In this document: one piece after another, positions 6,106 to 12,164 of the stretch | Layout: every line of letters starts with the position of its first letter | How positions within the stretch are numbered: position 1 is the stretch's first letter | Assembly: GCA_023419055.1 (NCBI GenBank) | Contig: JAEZYO010001057.1 | Span: 1-12,776, forward strand | Length of the DNA: 12,776 nt | Source of the DNA: Pseudomonadota bacterium | GTDB taxonomy: Bacteria > Myxococcota > Polyangia > Polyangiales > Polyangiaceae | Direction: 5' to 3' | Translations under genes and position numbers: made by a program | The notes under the pieces: model-generated | What the model saw: only the letters and a program-made list of their open reading frames with translations | What the model was told of the DNA's origin: nothing | Databases searched by the model: none

Positions 6106-7293
6106 CTACTTCCCTGCCGTGACCGCTTTCGAGACCTGAGCGAGCGCGGGGCTCGGCTCGTACGGCGGCTTGCGAGAGAGGTCGTTCCCCGTGTCCCAGA
6201 GCACGGGTACCATCTTGCGCGCGAGTGAGCCCTTCACGACCGCGGACATCCAGCGCACTCGTGAGGCAGTCTCTTTCTTCGGCTCGACGCCGAACTCGCC
6301 GATGAAGGCGGGGAGGTCGTGCTTCGTCGTGAACGCGGCCATCTTGTCGAAGAGCTCGTTCAGCTGCTTCTCGTCGTCTGGTGTCCCCCAAGTGGGCATC
6401 ACCTTGCCCCAGTCGGCATCCTCGGTCAGGCCGCAGAACTGCCAGGGCGTGTAGTAGTGCACCGAGATGAAGAGCCGGTGCGGAATCGTGTCGCGCGGGA
6501 GCTCGTAGCTTGCGCTGCACGTCTTTTCGATGTCGGTGTGGTAGCCGGCGACGACGAGGAGGCGCTTTTCGTTGTTGCCCCCGGAGGAGCGCACCGTATC
6601 GATGAAGATCTGCTGCACGCGCGTCAGCGTGGCGTAAGCCTGCTCGGGTGAGCCCACGTTCGAGAAGTTGGTCTCCTCGTTCAGCGCTTCGAAGAGCAGC
6701 TTCTCGTTCTTGCCGGCGAAGTAGCGCGCGATCTGATCCCAGTAGGAGCGATACTTCTTCTCTGCTTCGGGGGTGAATCTCGCGAACTTGTCCGCGGGAT
6801 ACTTCTCCTTGTTGCTCGAGTCGATCCAGCCGCCGTCCCAGTGGATATTGAGGACCGCGAACATGCCGGCGTCGATGATCCAGTCGATCACTTCGGCGAC
6901 GCGCTCGAACTTGTCGGGTTGGATTCGACCGCTGACGGCGTAGGTGTCCCAAGCCACGGGGACGCGAACGGTCTTGAATCCGAGCTTCGAGAGGTTCTCG
7001 ACGAACTCTCGGGTGATCGGCGGGTTGCCCCAGCCGGTCTCCCACTTCGTCGTGTTCTCGAGGGTGTTGCCGATGTTGACGCCAAACCCCATGCGGCTCG
7101 CGGCGGTCCAGGCGTCGAACTCCGCCATGGTCTCAGCCGGTACTGACGACGGAGCAGTGGACGCGGTCGGAGCGGCAGCGTTCGAGCTCGAGACTCTGCC
7201 GGAAGGATGGGGTGACGGGCTGAGACACCCGAGCGGAAGCACGAGCGTCACGAGGCACGAGAGTGCAGGCAGGAGAGAGGAAGACGAGGCCAT
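6106..7293 (-). CDS. GH5-family cellulase-like lipoprotein (endo-beta-glucanase or related)
   Basis: A 395-residue lipoprotein from the ATG at 7293. The frame is open up to 7515, but the signal peptide fits only this start: MASSSSLLPALS then a hydrophobic core and PLGC with Cys23. An AAGG lies about 8 nt before the ATG. The linker (about 25-55) is short and Ser/Ala/Pro-rich, unlike the three other hydrolases. Barrel motifs are IGNTLE (74-79), VRVPVAW (109-115), FEALNEE with acid/base Glu206, HYYTPW (279-284), IGEFG with nucleophile Glu333, and VPVLWDTG (362-369). GH5 covers many activities; the IGNTLE...ETGWGNP layout resembles the endoglucanase/xyloglucanase branch (GH5_4-like), a tentative call. 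It is convergent with GH12. Confidence 0.9.
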   Translation of the reverse strand: MASSSSLLPALSCLVTLVLPLGCLSPSPHPSGRVSSSNAAAPTASTAPSSVPAETMAEFDAWTAASRMGFGVNIGNTLENTTKWETGWGNPPITREFVENLSKLGFKTVRVPVAWDTYAVSGRIQPDKFERVAEVIDWIIDAGMFAVLNIHWDGGWIDSSNKEKYPADKFARFTPEAEKKYRSYWDQIARYFAGKNEKLLFEALNEETNFSNVGSPEQAYATLTRVQQIFIDTVRSSGGNNEKRLLVVAGYHTDIEKTCSASYELPRDTIPHRLFISVHYYTPWQFCGLTEDADWGKVMPTWGTPDDEKQLNELFDKMAAFTTKHDLPAFIGEFGVEPKKETASRVRWMSAVVKGSLARKMVPVLWDTGNDLSRKPPYEPSPALAQVSKAVTAGK

Positions 7294-7465
7294 GGCGAAA
7301 CCTTGGCCGTCATACCAGACAGGCCTCTTTCGAAGGGCCGGTGCATTGAGGGTAACGATCCCCGAACGCCGGATCATGCGGGGAAGCTTTGGCGGACCTC
7401 GCGAACCACCAGGACCGGGCTCGTCTTCGTTGCCCCTCGCGGGGGCGCGTGCTTCCGTGTCCGGT

Positions 7466-7843
7466 ATGGTCAAGGAAGCGATCGAGAGCGCGGAGGACGA
7501 ACTGCTACGAGCCATGCTGGGCGGAGACGTCGACGCGCTCGACCGCTTGATCGACGACCGGTTGCTCTTCTTGGCTCCCGACGGCTCCGTGGCGACGAAA
7601 GGGATGGATCTCGAAAACTACCGCACGGGGGCTCAGATCGTTCGCGCTGCGCGACGTAAAAGCCTCACCGTCGAGGTTCACGGCGTCGACCTTGCCGTCA
7701 GCACCGCGCTCGTGGAGCTCGCTCTCGTCTTCCGCGAACAACCGGTCGAAGGCTGCTTCCGGTACATCCGCACTTGGAAAAAGGAGGCGGGCGCGTGGCG
7801 CATCGTCGCGGGAGCGGTAATGCCGGTACCCAGCGCGGCGTGA
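7466..7843 (+). CDS. NTF2-like / DUF4440-type (SnoaL-like) protein
   Basis: The 125-residue protein has the outline of the NTF2-like fold. An N-terminal helix (1-17, EAIESAEDELLRAMLGG) is followed by DALDRLIDDRLLFLAPDGS, a typical DUF4440 stretch. Alternating strands then run to the C-terminal YIRTWKKEAGAWRIVAGAV. Family members are small cytosolic proteins of varied or unknown role. No signal peptide is visible. The frame is open far upstream (to 6944), but the ATG at 7466 begins the domain; the upstream part is antisense to GH5. It is divergent from GH5 with 172 bp between the chosen starts. Function is unknown. Confidence 0.72.
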   Translation: MVKEAIESAEDELLRAMLGGDVDALDRLIDDRLLFLAPDGSVATKGMDLENYRTGAQIVRAARRKSLTVEVHGVDLAVSTALVELALVFREQPVEGCFRYIRTWKKEAGAWRIVAGAVMPVPSAA

Positions 7844-7887
7844 CGAGCCGCGAACCTCGCGTGTCCTCTACGTCGAGCCCTGCTCGC

Positions 7888-7910
7888 GGCGCAGCTTTTT
7901 GGGCTGCGCC
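7888..7910 (+). terminator. 8-bp hairpin after the NTF2-like gene
   Basis: GGCGCAGC (7888-7895) pairs exactly with GCTGCGCC (7903-7910) around a loop of five T and two G. There is no T tract after the stem, so termination efficiency is doubtful. It lies 45 nt after the stop codon. Confidence 0.4.
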
Positions 7911-7922
7911 TGGTCTCGGGGG

Positions 7923-7951
7923 TTCAAGTTAGCCCGAGCTCGAACTACGCT
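7923..7951 (+). promoter_or_regulatory. promoter of the GFA gene, leaderless type
   Basis: TTCAAG (7923-7928) and TACGCT (7946-7951) are 17 bp apart, and TACGCT ends exactly 7 nt before the ATG at 7959. Transcription would then start at about the A of ATG. No Shine-Dalgarno is present, which supports a leaderless mRNA. Confidence 0.5.
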
Positions 7952-7958
7952 CGGCGCC

Positions 7959-8312
7959 ATGCCGAATTTTCATGGATCCTGTCACTGCGGCGCCGTCCAG
8001 TACGACGTCGAGATGGCCCTCGAAGGCTTGATCACCTGCAACTGTTCCATGTGCGGCCGCTCCGGCGCCATCATGGCGTTCGTCCCGCGCGGCAAGGTCA
8101 CGAACCTAGTCGGAGAGGACAAGCTCACCGACTACCAGTTCGCGAGCAAGACGATTCATCACGTGTTCTGTTCGATCTGTGGCGTGAAGCCGCTCGCCTG
8201 GGGCAAGTCGCCGAACGGTGACGCGTCCGCGATGATCAACGTCCGCTGTCTGGACGGGGTCGACGTGCACCAGGTCGAGATCGCACAGCGGTACGACGGC
8301 AAGAATCGCTGA
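7959..8312 (+). CDS. GFA-family zinc protein (glutathione-dependent formaldehyde-activating enzyme-like)
   Basis: This 117-residue cytosolic protein has the cysteine pattern of the GFA/CENP-V family: GSCHCGAV (Cys8, Cys10), CNCSMC (Cys27, Cys29, Cys32) and FCSICGVKP (Cys71, Cys74). These would bind two zinc ions. The founding enzyme speeds the condensation of glutathione with formaldehyde, but many family members have no proven reaction, so the formaldehyde role should not be assumed. An open frame extends 20 codons upstream to 7899. The ATG at 7959 is preferred because it begins the domain and follows a -10-like hexamer by 7 nt. The broken GNAT gene starts 8 nt after its stop. Confidence 0.85.
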   Translation: MPNFHGSCHCGAVQYDVEMALEGLITCNCSMCGRSGAIMAFVPRGKVTNLVGEDKLTDYQFASKTIHHVFCSICGVKPLAWGKSPNGDASAMINVRCLDGVDVHQVEIAQRYDGKNR

Positions 8313-8320
8313 GCCCGCCC

Positions 8321-8834
8321 TTGTCTGATCTCGTCCCGAACGTGGTAACGCCCGCTTTTCGCCGCGCAGAAGCCGAGGACGAGCCGCGTCTTCAGGCCAT
8401 CAGGCGTGCCGCCTTCGCCCCTGTCTTCGCCTCGTTTCGGGCAATTTTGGGCGACGAGGTGTACGAGATCGCGCAGCGTCGGGACGACGAGGGACAGGAA
8501 CGGTTGTTGACGTCGCTCATCACGGGAGAGCCGGACTGGGACCTCTATGTCGCGACCGACGAGGGGACGCATCGTCGGTTTCGTCTCGGTCCGGCTCAAC
8601 GTGGAGACGCGCGTCGGTGAGATCGGCCTCAACGCCGTGGATCCCGCTCACGCCGGCAAGGGGATCGGCAGCGCGATGTACGAGTTTGCGCTGGCCCGTA
8701 TGAAAACGGCAGGGATGAAGGTCGCGACGGTCGGGACCGGTGGCGACCCGAGCCACGCGCCGGCTCGCCGGGCCTACCGCAAGGTGGGCTTCGATCTCGA
8801 GATCCCGAGCGTGTGGATGTTCAAGAAGCTTTAG
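8321..8834 (+). pseudogene. GNAT-family N-acetyltransferase with a single-base frameshift
   Basis: Two overlapping frames together make one GNAT protein. The first (from TTG 8321 or GTG 8342) runs 'PAFRRAEAEDEPRLQAIRRAAF' style sequence up to YVATDEG. The second continues as RIVGFVSV, NAVDPAHAGKGIGSAMYEFAL (acetyl-CoA-binding motif A) and RRAYRKVGFDLEIPSVWMFKKL to the stop at 8834. Removing one G from the GGGG run at 8563-8566 joins them as DEG-RIVGF in one 170-residue reading. As written, the first frame stops after 99 residues and lacks the acetyl-CoA site. The substrate is unknown. Either a real recent mutation or a base-call error in the G run explains this. The 3' end overlaps the convergent DUF3325 gene by 14 bp. 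Confidence 0.8.
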
Positions 8835-9150
8835 AGGGGCGGACCCAAGCGACGAGCCAGCCGAGCCAGCGCGGACGAAACGCCAGCGTGAAGGCGATGA
8901 TCAGGGCCGAAGCCGCGAGCGCCATCACCCACACGAGTGAAGCCATCGAAGGGTGGTCGGCCGAGAGACAGAACGCGAGCGAGAGGCCCAGCGAGAACGC
9001 TCCGAGCGTCCGCAAGCCGCGCGCCTTGTCGGCCGGATAGGGCGCCGGCGCCCGCACCTGCTCCCAGTGCGGCGGCATGGCGAGAGCGAGGAACCCCATG
9101 CCGGAGACGCTGGCCGCGAAGGCCAGCGCAAGAAAGAGGGCTTCAGCCAT
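8821..9150 (-). CDS. DUF3325-family small membrane protein
   Basis: The 109-residue protein has about three membrane segments (about 2-24, 47-64, 68-91). It shows the DUF3325 pattern: LALAMPPHWEQV (21-32), then RGLRTLGAFSLGLSL and the C-terminal FRPRW. DUF3325 genes commonly follow PepSY-TM genes in ferric-siderophore uptake clusters; a biochemical role is not known. The ATG at 9150 overlaps the end of the PepSY gene (shared ATGGCTGA), so the two are probably translationally coupled. A longer frame to 9330 is antecedent overlap with the PepSY gene and is not used. It is the last gene of the operon and its 3' end overlaps the broken GNAT gene on the other strand. Confidence 0.8.
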   Translation of the reverse strand: MAEALFLALAFAASVSGMGFLALAMPPHWEQVRAPAPYPADKARGLRTLGAFSLGLSLAFCLSADHPSMASLVWVMALAASALIIAFTLAFRPRWLGWLVAWVRPSKAS

Positions 9151-10822
9151 GAACCGCCTCCGCGTCCGGCGCGATCTCGAGCGGCTCGCTTTCGGAATGA
9201 CCGCTCGAGGTACTGCGACGCTTGAGGCGCGCCGCCGCGAAGAGGGCGATCGAAGCGGTCGCGAGTAGAGCCAGGTCGAGACCCGCGACAGGCCAGTAAG
9301 CTCTGCGTACGGTTCCCAAGAGGTGGTCACCGGTCGTGACCCAATTCAGCAGAACCGCGAGCACCGAGAGGAGCGCTACGCCGTAGCACTGCTCGCGCCA
9401 AGCCGGGTTCAGGCGAGCCAGCCTGACCGGCGCGCTCCGGAGGGCGCCGTGCACGAACGCCGCCATCCACGTCGCCCAAAACACGCGCTCTTCCCAGGCG
9501 CCGCGCTCCGGCAAGTCGCTCGGCAGCGCACGATTGGCGAGGAGGATGGAGAGCGCAGCCAGCAACGTCCCGGTGATCGCCGTCACCGCGAGGGCATCGA
9601 CCCAGCGCGCGCCACCCACGCCCTCCGCGGCGTGTCGTCGCTGGCGCTTGCCGACGAAGAAGACGAGCCCCGTCGCGATGCACACCGCGCCTGCGAGGCC
9701 GCCGGTCACGTAGAGCCAGCGCAGGAGCCAGTGCTCGAAATGCTGAAGGTGAAGCCCCGTGAGAAACTCGTTGATGCTCGCGACCGCGCTCGGCGGCGGC
9801 TCTTCGTAGATCACGTCCCCCGTGGCGCCGGCAAAGTACACGGCCTGACCGACCAGCGCGACACGGTCGCTGCCCGCACGGTAAATCGTGACGTAGCTGT
9901 TCGCGTCACCCACGTGCTGGACCTCGAGGTAGCCGACCTCTCCGGGGATCCCGCGCGCGGCCCAGCGGCGCTTGGCTTCGGCGACCATCGCGTCCACGGA
10001 GGCGAGCGGCGCCGGCGTGCCCGCGGGCGCGTGCGAAAGCCCGCGCGCTCGAGCCTCGATCTGCTCGTGCCGGTCGTGCACGGGCTCGAGCACCGTCTGA
10101 GTGACGGGGAAATAGATGCCGGCGAAGATCACGAGCCCCGTGAAAGCGAACATGAAGTGGAACGGGAGCGCCACGACGCCCGTGAGGTTGTGCAGATCCA
10201 GGGTGCTGCGCTGCTTGTTCTTACCGGGCCTGAACGTGAAGAACTCTCGGAAGATCTTCTTGTGAATCACGACGCCGCTCACGAGGGCGATCAGCATCGA
10301 GAGCGCCGACAGTCCGACGAGCCAGTAGCCGAGGTCCAGCCAGTTTACGTGCAGGCTGTAGTGCATCGGATAGAAGAACTCGCTCCCGATCTTGAGCTGG
10401 TCGTCTCGCAAGAGCTTGCCGCTGCGCGGGTCGATCGTGACGTGACCGTGAACGTGATCGTCGGGGTCGTCCGGGTTCTTCACCGCGAACTCGGCGTACA
10501 TCGACAGCACCGGATCGCGATGAGTCGTGTAAGCGCTGAAGCTCTTGACGGGCAAGCTCGGCTCGAGCTCGCCGACACGATCCCGCGCTGCCTCGAGCTC
10601 CTCCTTTTCGGGCTCGATCTTCTCGAAGATCGGCCGCAGCATCGCGTCGAACGACGGCATCACCTGCGGTTCGAAGCGCGTCTCCGGGATGGCCCAGCGA
10701 TCGATCTCCCGATCGAACACCGAGAGCGAGCCGAAGAAGAAGATCACCACCAGCACGAACCCGAAGATCAGGCCAAACCAGGTGTGGAGCCACGTCACCA
10801 AGAGGCGGAACGAACCCAACAT
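9143..10822 (-). CDS. PepSY-associated TM protein (siderophore-linked inner-membrane protein)
   Basis: The 559-residue inner-membrane protein belongs to the PepSY-TM (PiuB-like) family, some members of which are implicated in reducing iron from imported ferric siderophores. TM1 (about 9-35) contains LHTWFGL with His13. A periplasmic domain (about 40-150) precedes MHYSLH (His154, His158) and TM2 (163-187). Then come DLHNLTG (His211), TM3 (217-240), a second periplasmic domain (about 245-345), and 'LHLQHFEH' (His358, 361, 364) with TM4 (about 366-391). Four or so more helices follow (about 408-428, 445-462, 480-495, 512-531). The spaced histidines are typical of the family and could bind haem. 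A GAGGAAGGAG sequence precedes the ATG. It is the second gene of the operon, 12 nt after the DUF3649-like gene. Confidence 0.9.
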   Translation of the reverse strand: MLGSFRLLVTWLHTWFGLIFGFVLVVIFFFGSLSVFDREIDRWAIPETRFEPQVMPSFDAMLRPIFEKIEPEKEELEAARDRVGELEPSLPVKSFSAYTTHRDPVLSMYAEFAVKNPDDPDDHVHGHVTIDPRSGKLLRDDQLKIGSEFFYPMHYSLHVNWLDLGYWLVGLSALSMLIALVSGVVIHKKIFREFFTFRPGKNKQRSTLDLHNLTGVVALPFHFMFAFTGLVIFAGIYFPVTQTVLEPVHDRHEQIEARARGLSHAPAGTPAPLASVDAMVAEAKRRWAARGIPGEVGYLEVQHVGDANSYVTIYRAGSDRVALVGQAVYFAGATGDVIYEEPPPSAVASINEFLTGLHLQHFEHWLLRWLYVTGGLAGAVCIATGLVFFVGKRQRRHAAEGVGGARWVDALAVTAITGTLLAALSILLANRALPSDLPERGAWEERVFWATWMAAFVHGALRSAPVRLARLNPAWREQCYGVALLSVLAVLLNWVTTGDHLLGTVRRAYWPVAGLDLALLATASIALFAAARLKRRSTSSGHSESEPLEIAPDAEAVHG

Positions 10823-10834
10823 CGCTCCTTCCTC

Positions 10835-11131
10835 TCAGACCAGCGAGCGCGCCACGAGCCAGCCTGCGGCCGTCAACAGCGCCCCGCCGCCGGCGAGGAA
10901 GGCCCAGACCTGCGCGAGGCCGTCTGCGGCGAATGCCCAGAAGAAGCAGAGCAGGAACACGAGGAAGGCGAGCAAGTAGAGCAGCGCCTCCGCGTCGTGG
11001 TAGCGCATGCCGAGCGCGACGCCCGTGGCGACGCCCAAGGTGATGAAGCCGAACACGAACACGTAGCCGCCGAGCAGGCTGGCCGCGACTCGCGAAAGCA
11101 CGTGGAGAGCGCCGAGGGTCTTGGATGCCAT
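10835..11131 (-). CDS. DUF3649-like small membrane protein, first gene of the iron operon
   Basis: The 98-residue product is nearly all hydrophobic, with three predicted membrane helices (about 13-41, 47-66, 74-96). SRVAASLLGGYVF (13-25) and the FLLCFFWAFAA segment (59-69) fit DUF3649, which together with PepSY and DUF3325 proteins is found beside siderophore receptors. Its own function is unknown. An AAGG lies about 8 nt before the ATG. It is followed by the PepSY gene after 12 nt. The start is 37 nt from a Fur-box-like repeat, so iron-dependent repression of the whole operon is plausible. Confidence 0.72.
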   Translation of the reverse strand: MASKTLGALHVLSRVAASLLGGYVFVFGFITLGVATGVALGMRYHDAEALLYLLAFLVFLLCFFWAFAADGLAQVWAFLAGGGALLTAAGWLVARSLV

Positions 11132-11167
11132 GGTGAAACCTTCGGGCCCTCGCCGGGGCTCAACTGT

Positions 11168-11182
11168 TGCGAATGACTCGCA
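11168..11182 (-). promoter_or_regulatory. Fur-box-like inverted repeat before the iron operon
   Basis: TGCGAATGACTCGCA has 7-1-7 geometry with 6 of 7 matching arm positions, the same geometry as the Fur core TGATAAT-N-ATTATCA. It shares the outer TG/CA and the inner AAT half of the left arm. It lies 37-51 nt upstream of the first operon gene. The match to the known consensus is partial. Confidence 0.45.
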
Positions 11183-11322
11183 CTTTCATCTCACCGGTTA
11201 TCGCGCGCGTCAAGCGCCCCGGAGGAGACGAAAGGCGGAGCTCGCGGTTCGGGCGCGCTTCACGATCGTCGAGCGACGGCGTCTGACCCTGCGGCAGGCG
11301 TCGAGCTCGAAGCTCACCACAC

Positions 11323-11358
11323 AAAAAAAACCGCTCGCACGCAGGCGCTGCCTGCGTG
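11323..11358 (-). terminator. hairpin with T8 tract on the minus strand
   Basis: CACGCAGGC (11338-11346) pairs perfectly with GCCTGCGTG (11350-11358) around GCT. Reading the minus strand, seven bases separate the stem from a T8 run, which is longer than in a standard intrinsic terminator. No intact minus-strand gene lies just upstream of it, so it may be a relic. Confidence 0.35.
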
Positions 11359-11359
11359 A

Positions 11360-11556
11360 GTCCTCGGTGCGGCATCTTCCGCCGATTCCGTGAGCGTAGA
11401 CCAGGCACAGGCGCTGACCCGACGGAACGCTGACGGAAGCGTCCCGGACGTCGGCTTCATGCCGCTCGTGAACGGGAGCGATCTGATCGACAAGGGTCAG
11501 AATGTCGGCTTGCCATACGAGGATCGGCGCCCGAGCTCGGCGCGTTCGAGAAGTGA
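11360..11556 (+). pseudogene. C-terminal remnant of a pectate-lyase-like beta-helix protein, frameshifted
   Basis: After a stop at 11357-11359 the frame reads through SADSVSVDQAQALTRR and then NADGSVPDVGF, NGSDLIDKGQNVGLPYE. This is the typical end of secreted right-handed beta-helix pectate lyases (DGSLP..F, GS.LID.G.DVGLP). The expected closing motif GSAPELGAFEK-stop is present in the next frame at 11521-11556. Restoring one G near 11518-11522 (GG to GGG) would join the parts. Only about 65 codons remain; the catalytic beta-helix is not found upstream, so no enzyme can be made. This is recognised from the family's tail motif by eye, so the family call is moderate. Confidence 0.55.
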
Positions 11557-11640
11557 GGGGTCGTCCGCCGCGTTCGCGCTGTGAACGCTGTGAAGGGGTT
11601 GCTACAGCGCGTACCCGCGCGTTCACGGCGCGGGGCTGGA

Positions 11641-11663
11641 AGCGGCAAAGCTGCCGTTTCTTC
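11641..11663 (+). terminator. weak intrinsic-terminator-like hairpin
   Basis: CGGCA (11643-11647) pairs with TGCCG (11652-11656), extended by G-T and A-T pairs, and is followed by TTTCTT. It lies 85 nt after the pectate-lyase-like remnant and may be that gene's old terminator. Confidence 0.35.
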
Positions 11664-11695
11664 GCTGGCCCGAATCGTGCAGTCCGCGCATCTTC

Positions 11696-12115
11696 ATGAT
11701 GCGAGGGAAATACTTGCTGCTCGCTGCGTTGACGCTGCTTTCGGCCTGCAGGACCGCCGATCTCTCCGGGAGCGGCGCGAAGGTGGCGACCTCACCGAGC
11801 GCGCCGGTCGACTTCGGCTACGTGCCGAGCTCCTGCAAGAGCCTCGGCTATTTGGTCGGCCGTGGCGGCGGCAGCTTCGGCGGCGGCTTCTTGACCAACG
11901 AGTCGCTGGTTGAATACGCGATGAATGACCTACGTAACAAGGCCGCCGACCTGGGAGCGAACTACATCCAGCACGATACGCCGCAGCTAGGGGTCCCCGG
12001 CGACGACGGCGCGACCAGCACCGCGACCGTCAGCGGCACGGCGTACTTCTGCTCTCGCCGCGTGGTCGAGGCCGAGCCCATCGCCGAGCTCGATCACGAC
12101 GCCGCGACACGGTGA
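11696..12115 (+). CDS. DUF4156-like lipoprotein
   Basis: The 139-residue predicted lipoprotein has a signal peptide (MMRGKYLLLAALTLLSAC) with Cys18 as the lipidated residue. After a short Ser/Gly linker the domain (about 40-118) shows CKSLGYLVGRGGGS, then EYAMNDLRNKAADLGANYIQHDTP and a final TAYFC. This is the pattern of DUF4156 (C..lG...G and A...LRnkAa.lGAN). The family is widespread in the proteobacterial envelope and its function is not known. The last 20 residues are acidic and outside the domain. An internal ATG (Met2) is an alternative start. No Shine-Dalgarno is clear. It ends 10 nt before the shared hairpin and converges on the MFS gene. Confidence 0.8.
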   Translation: MMRGKYLLLAALTLLSACRTADLSGSGAKVATSPSAPVDFGYVPSSCKSLGYLVGRGGGSFGGGFLTNESLVEYAMNDLRNKAADLGANYIQHDTPQLGVPGDDGATSTATVSGTAYFCSRRVVEAEPIAELDHDAATR

Positions 12116-12125
12116 GGGTACGAAA

Positions 12126-12157
12126 GAGGCCCCGCACGATTCACGCTGCGGGGCCTC
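12126..12157. terminator. bidirectional hairpin between DUF4156 and MFS genes
   Basis: GAGGCCCCGCA (12126-12136) pairs perfectly with TGCGGGGCCTC (12147-12157) around a 10-nt loop. On the minus strand the stem is followed by TTTCG, so it best suits the MFS gene, whose stop is 7 nt away. On the plus strand no T tract follows. Confidence 0.8.
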
Positions 12158-12164
12158 GACGCCG

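Larger units (their letters stand above)
11132..11695. other. 564-bp region without an intact gene
   Basis: This region holds the Fur-like box (11168-11182), a hairpin beside an A8 run (11323-11358), the decayed pectate-lyase-like fragment (11360-11556) and a small hairpin (11641-11663). Other open frames here are Arg/Ser-rich and look non-coding. Confidence 0.7.

Noticed and set aside
5900..7045. 381-codon minus-strand frame overlapping GH5 and the end of GH12
   Set aside because: It is an Arg-rich alternate frame of the GH5 gene and would run through the strong terminator at 6055-6095.
8547..8620. Programmed frameshifting to make the GNAT protein
   Set aside because: There is no slippery heptamer or obvious stimulatory structure, and a shift of this kind is not known for GNAT genes; an indel in a G run is simpler.
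9323..11176. 617-codon plus-strand open frame opposite the PepSY gene
   Set aside because: The composition is extremely Arg/Glu/His-rich with no domain; the opposite strand holds a convincing membrane operon with overlapping starts.
11210..11626. 138-codon minus-strand frame in the 11.2-11.6 kb gap
   Set aside because: Arg-rich, no motif, and it lies opposite the pectate-lyase-like tail, which has recognisable family motifs.
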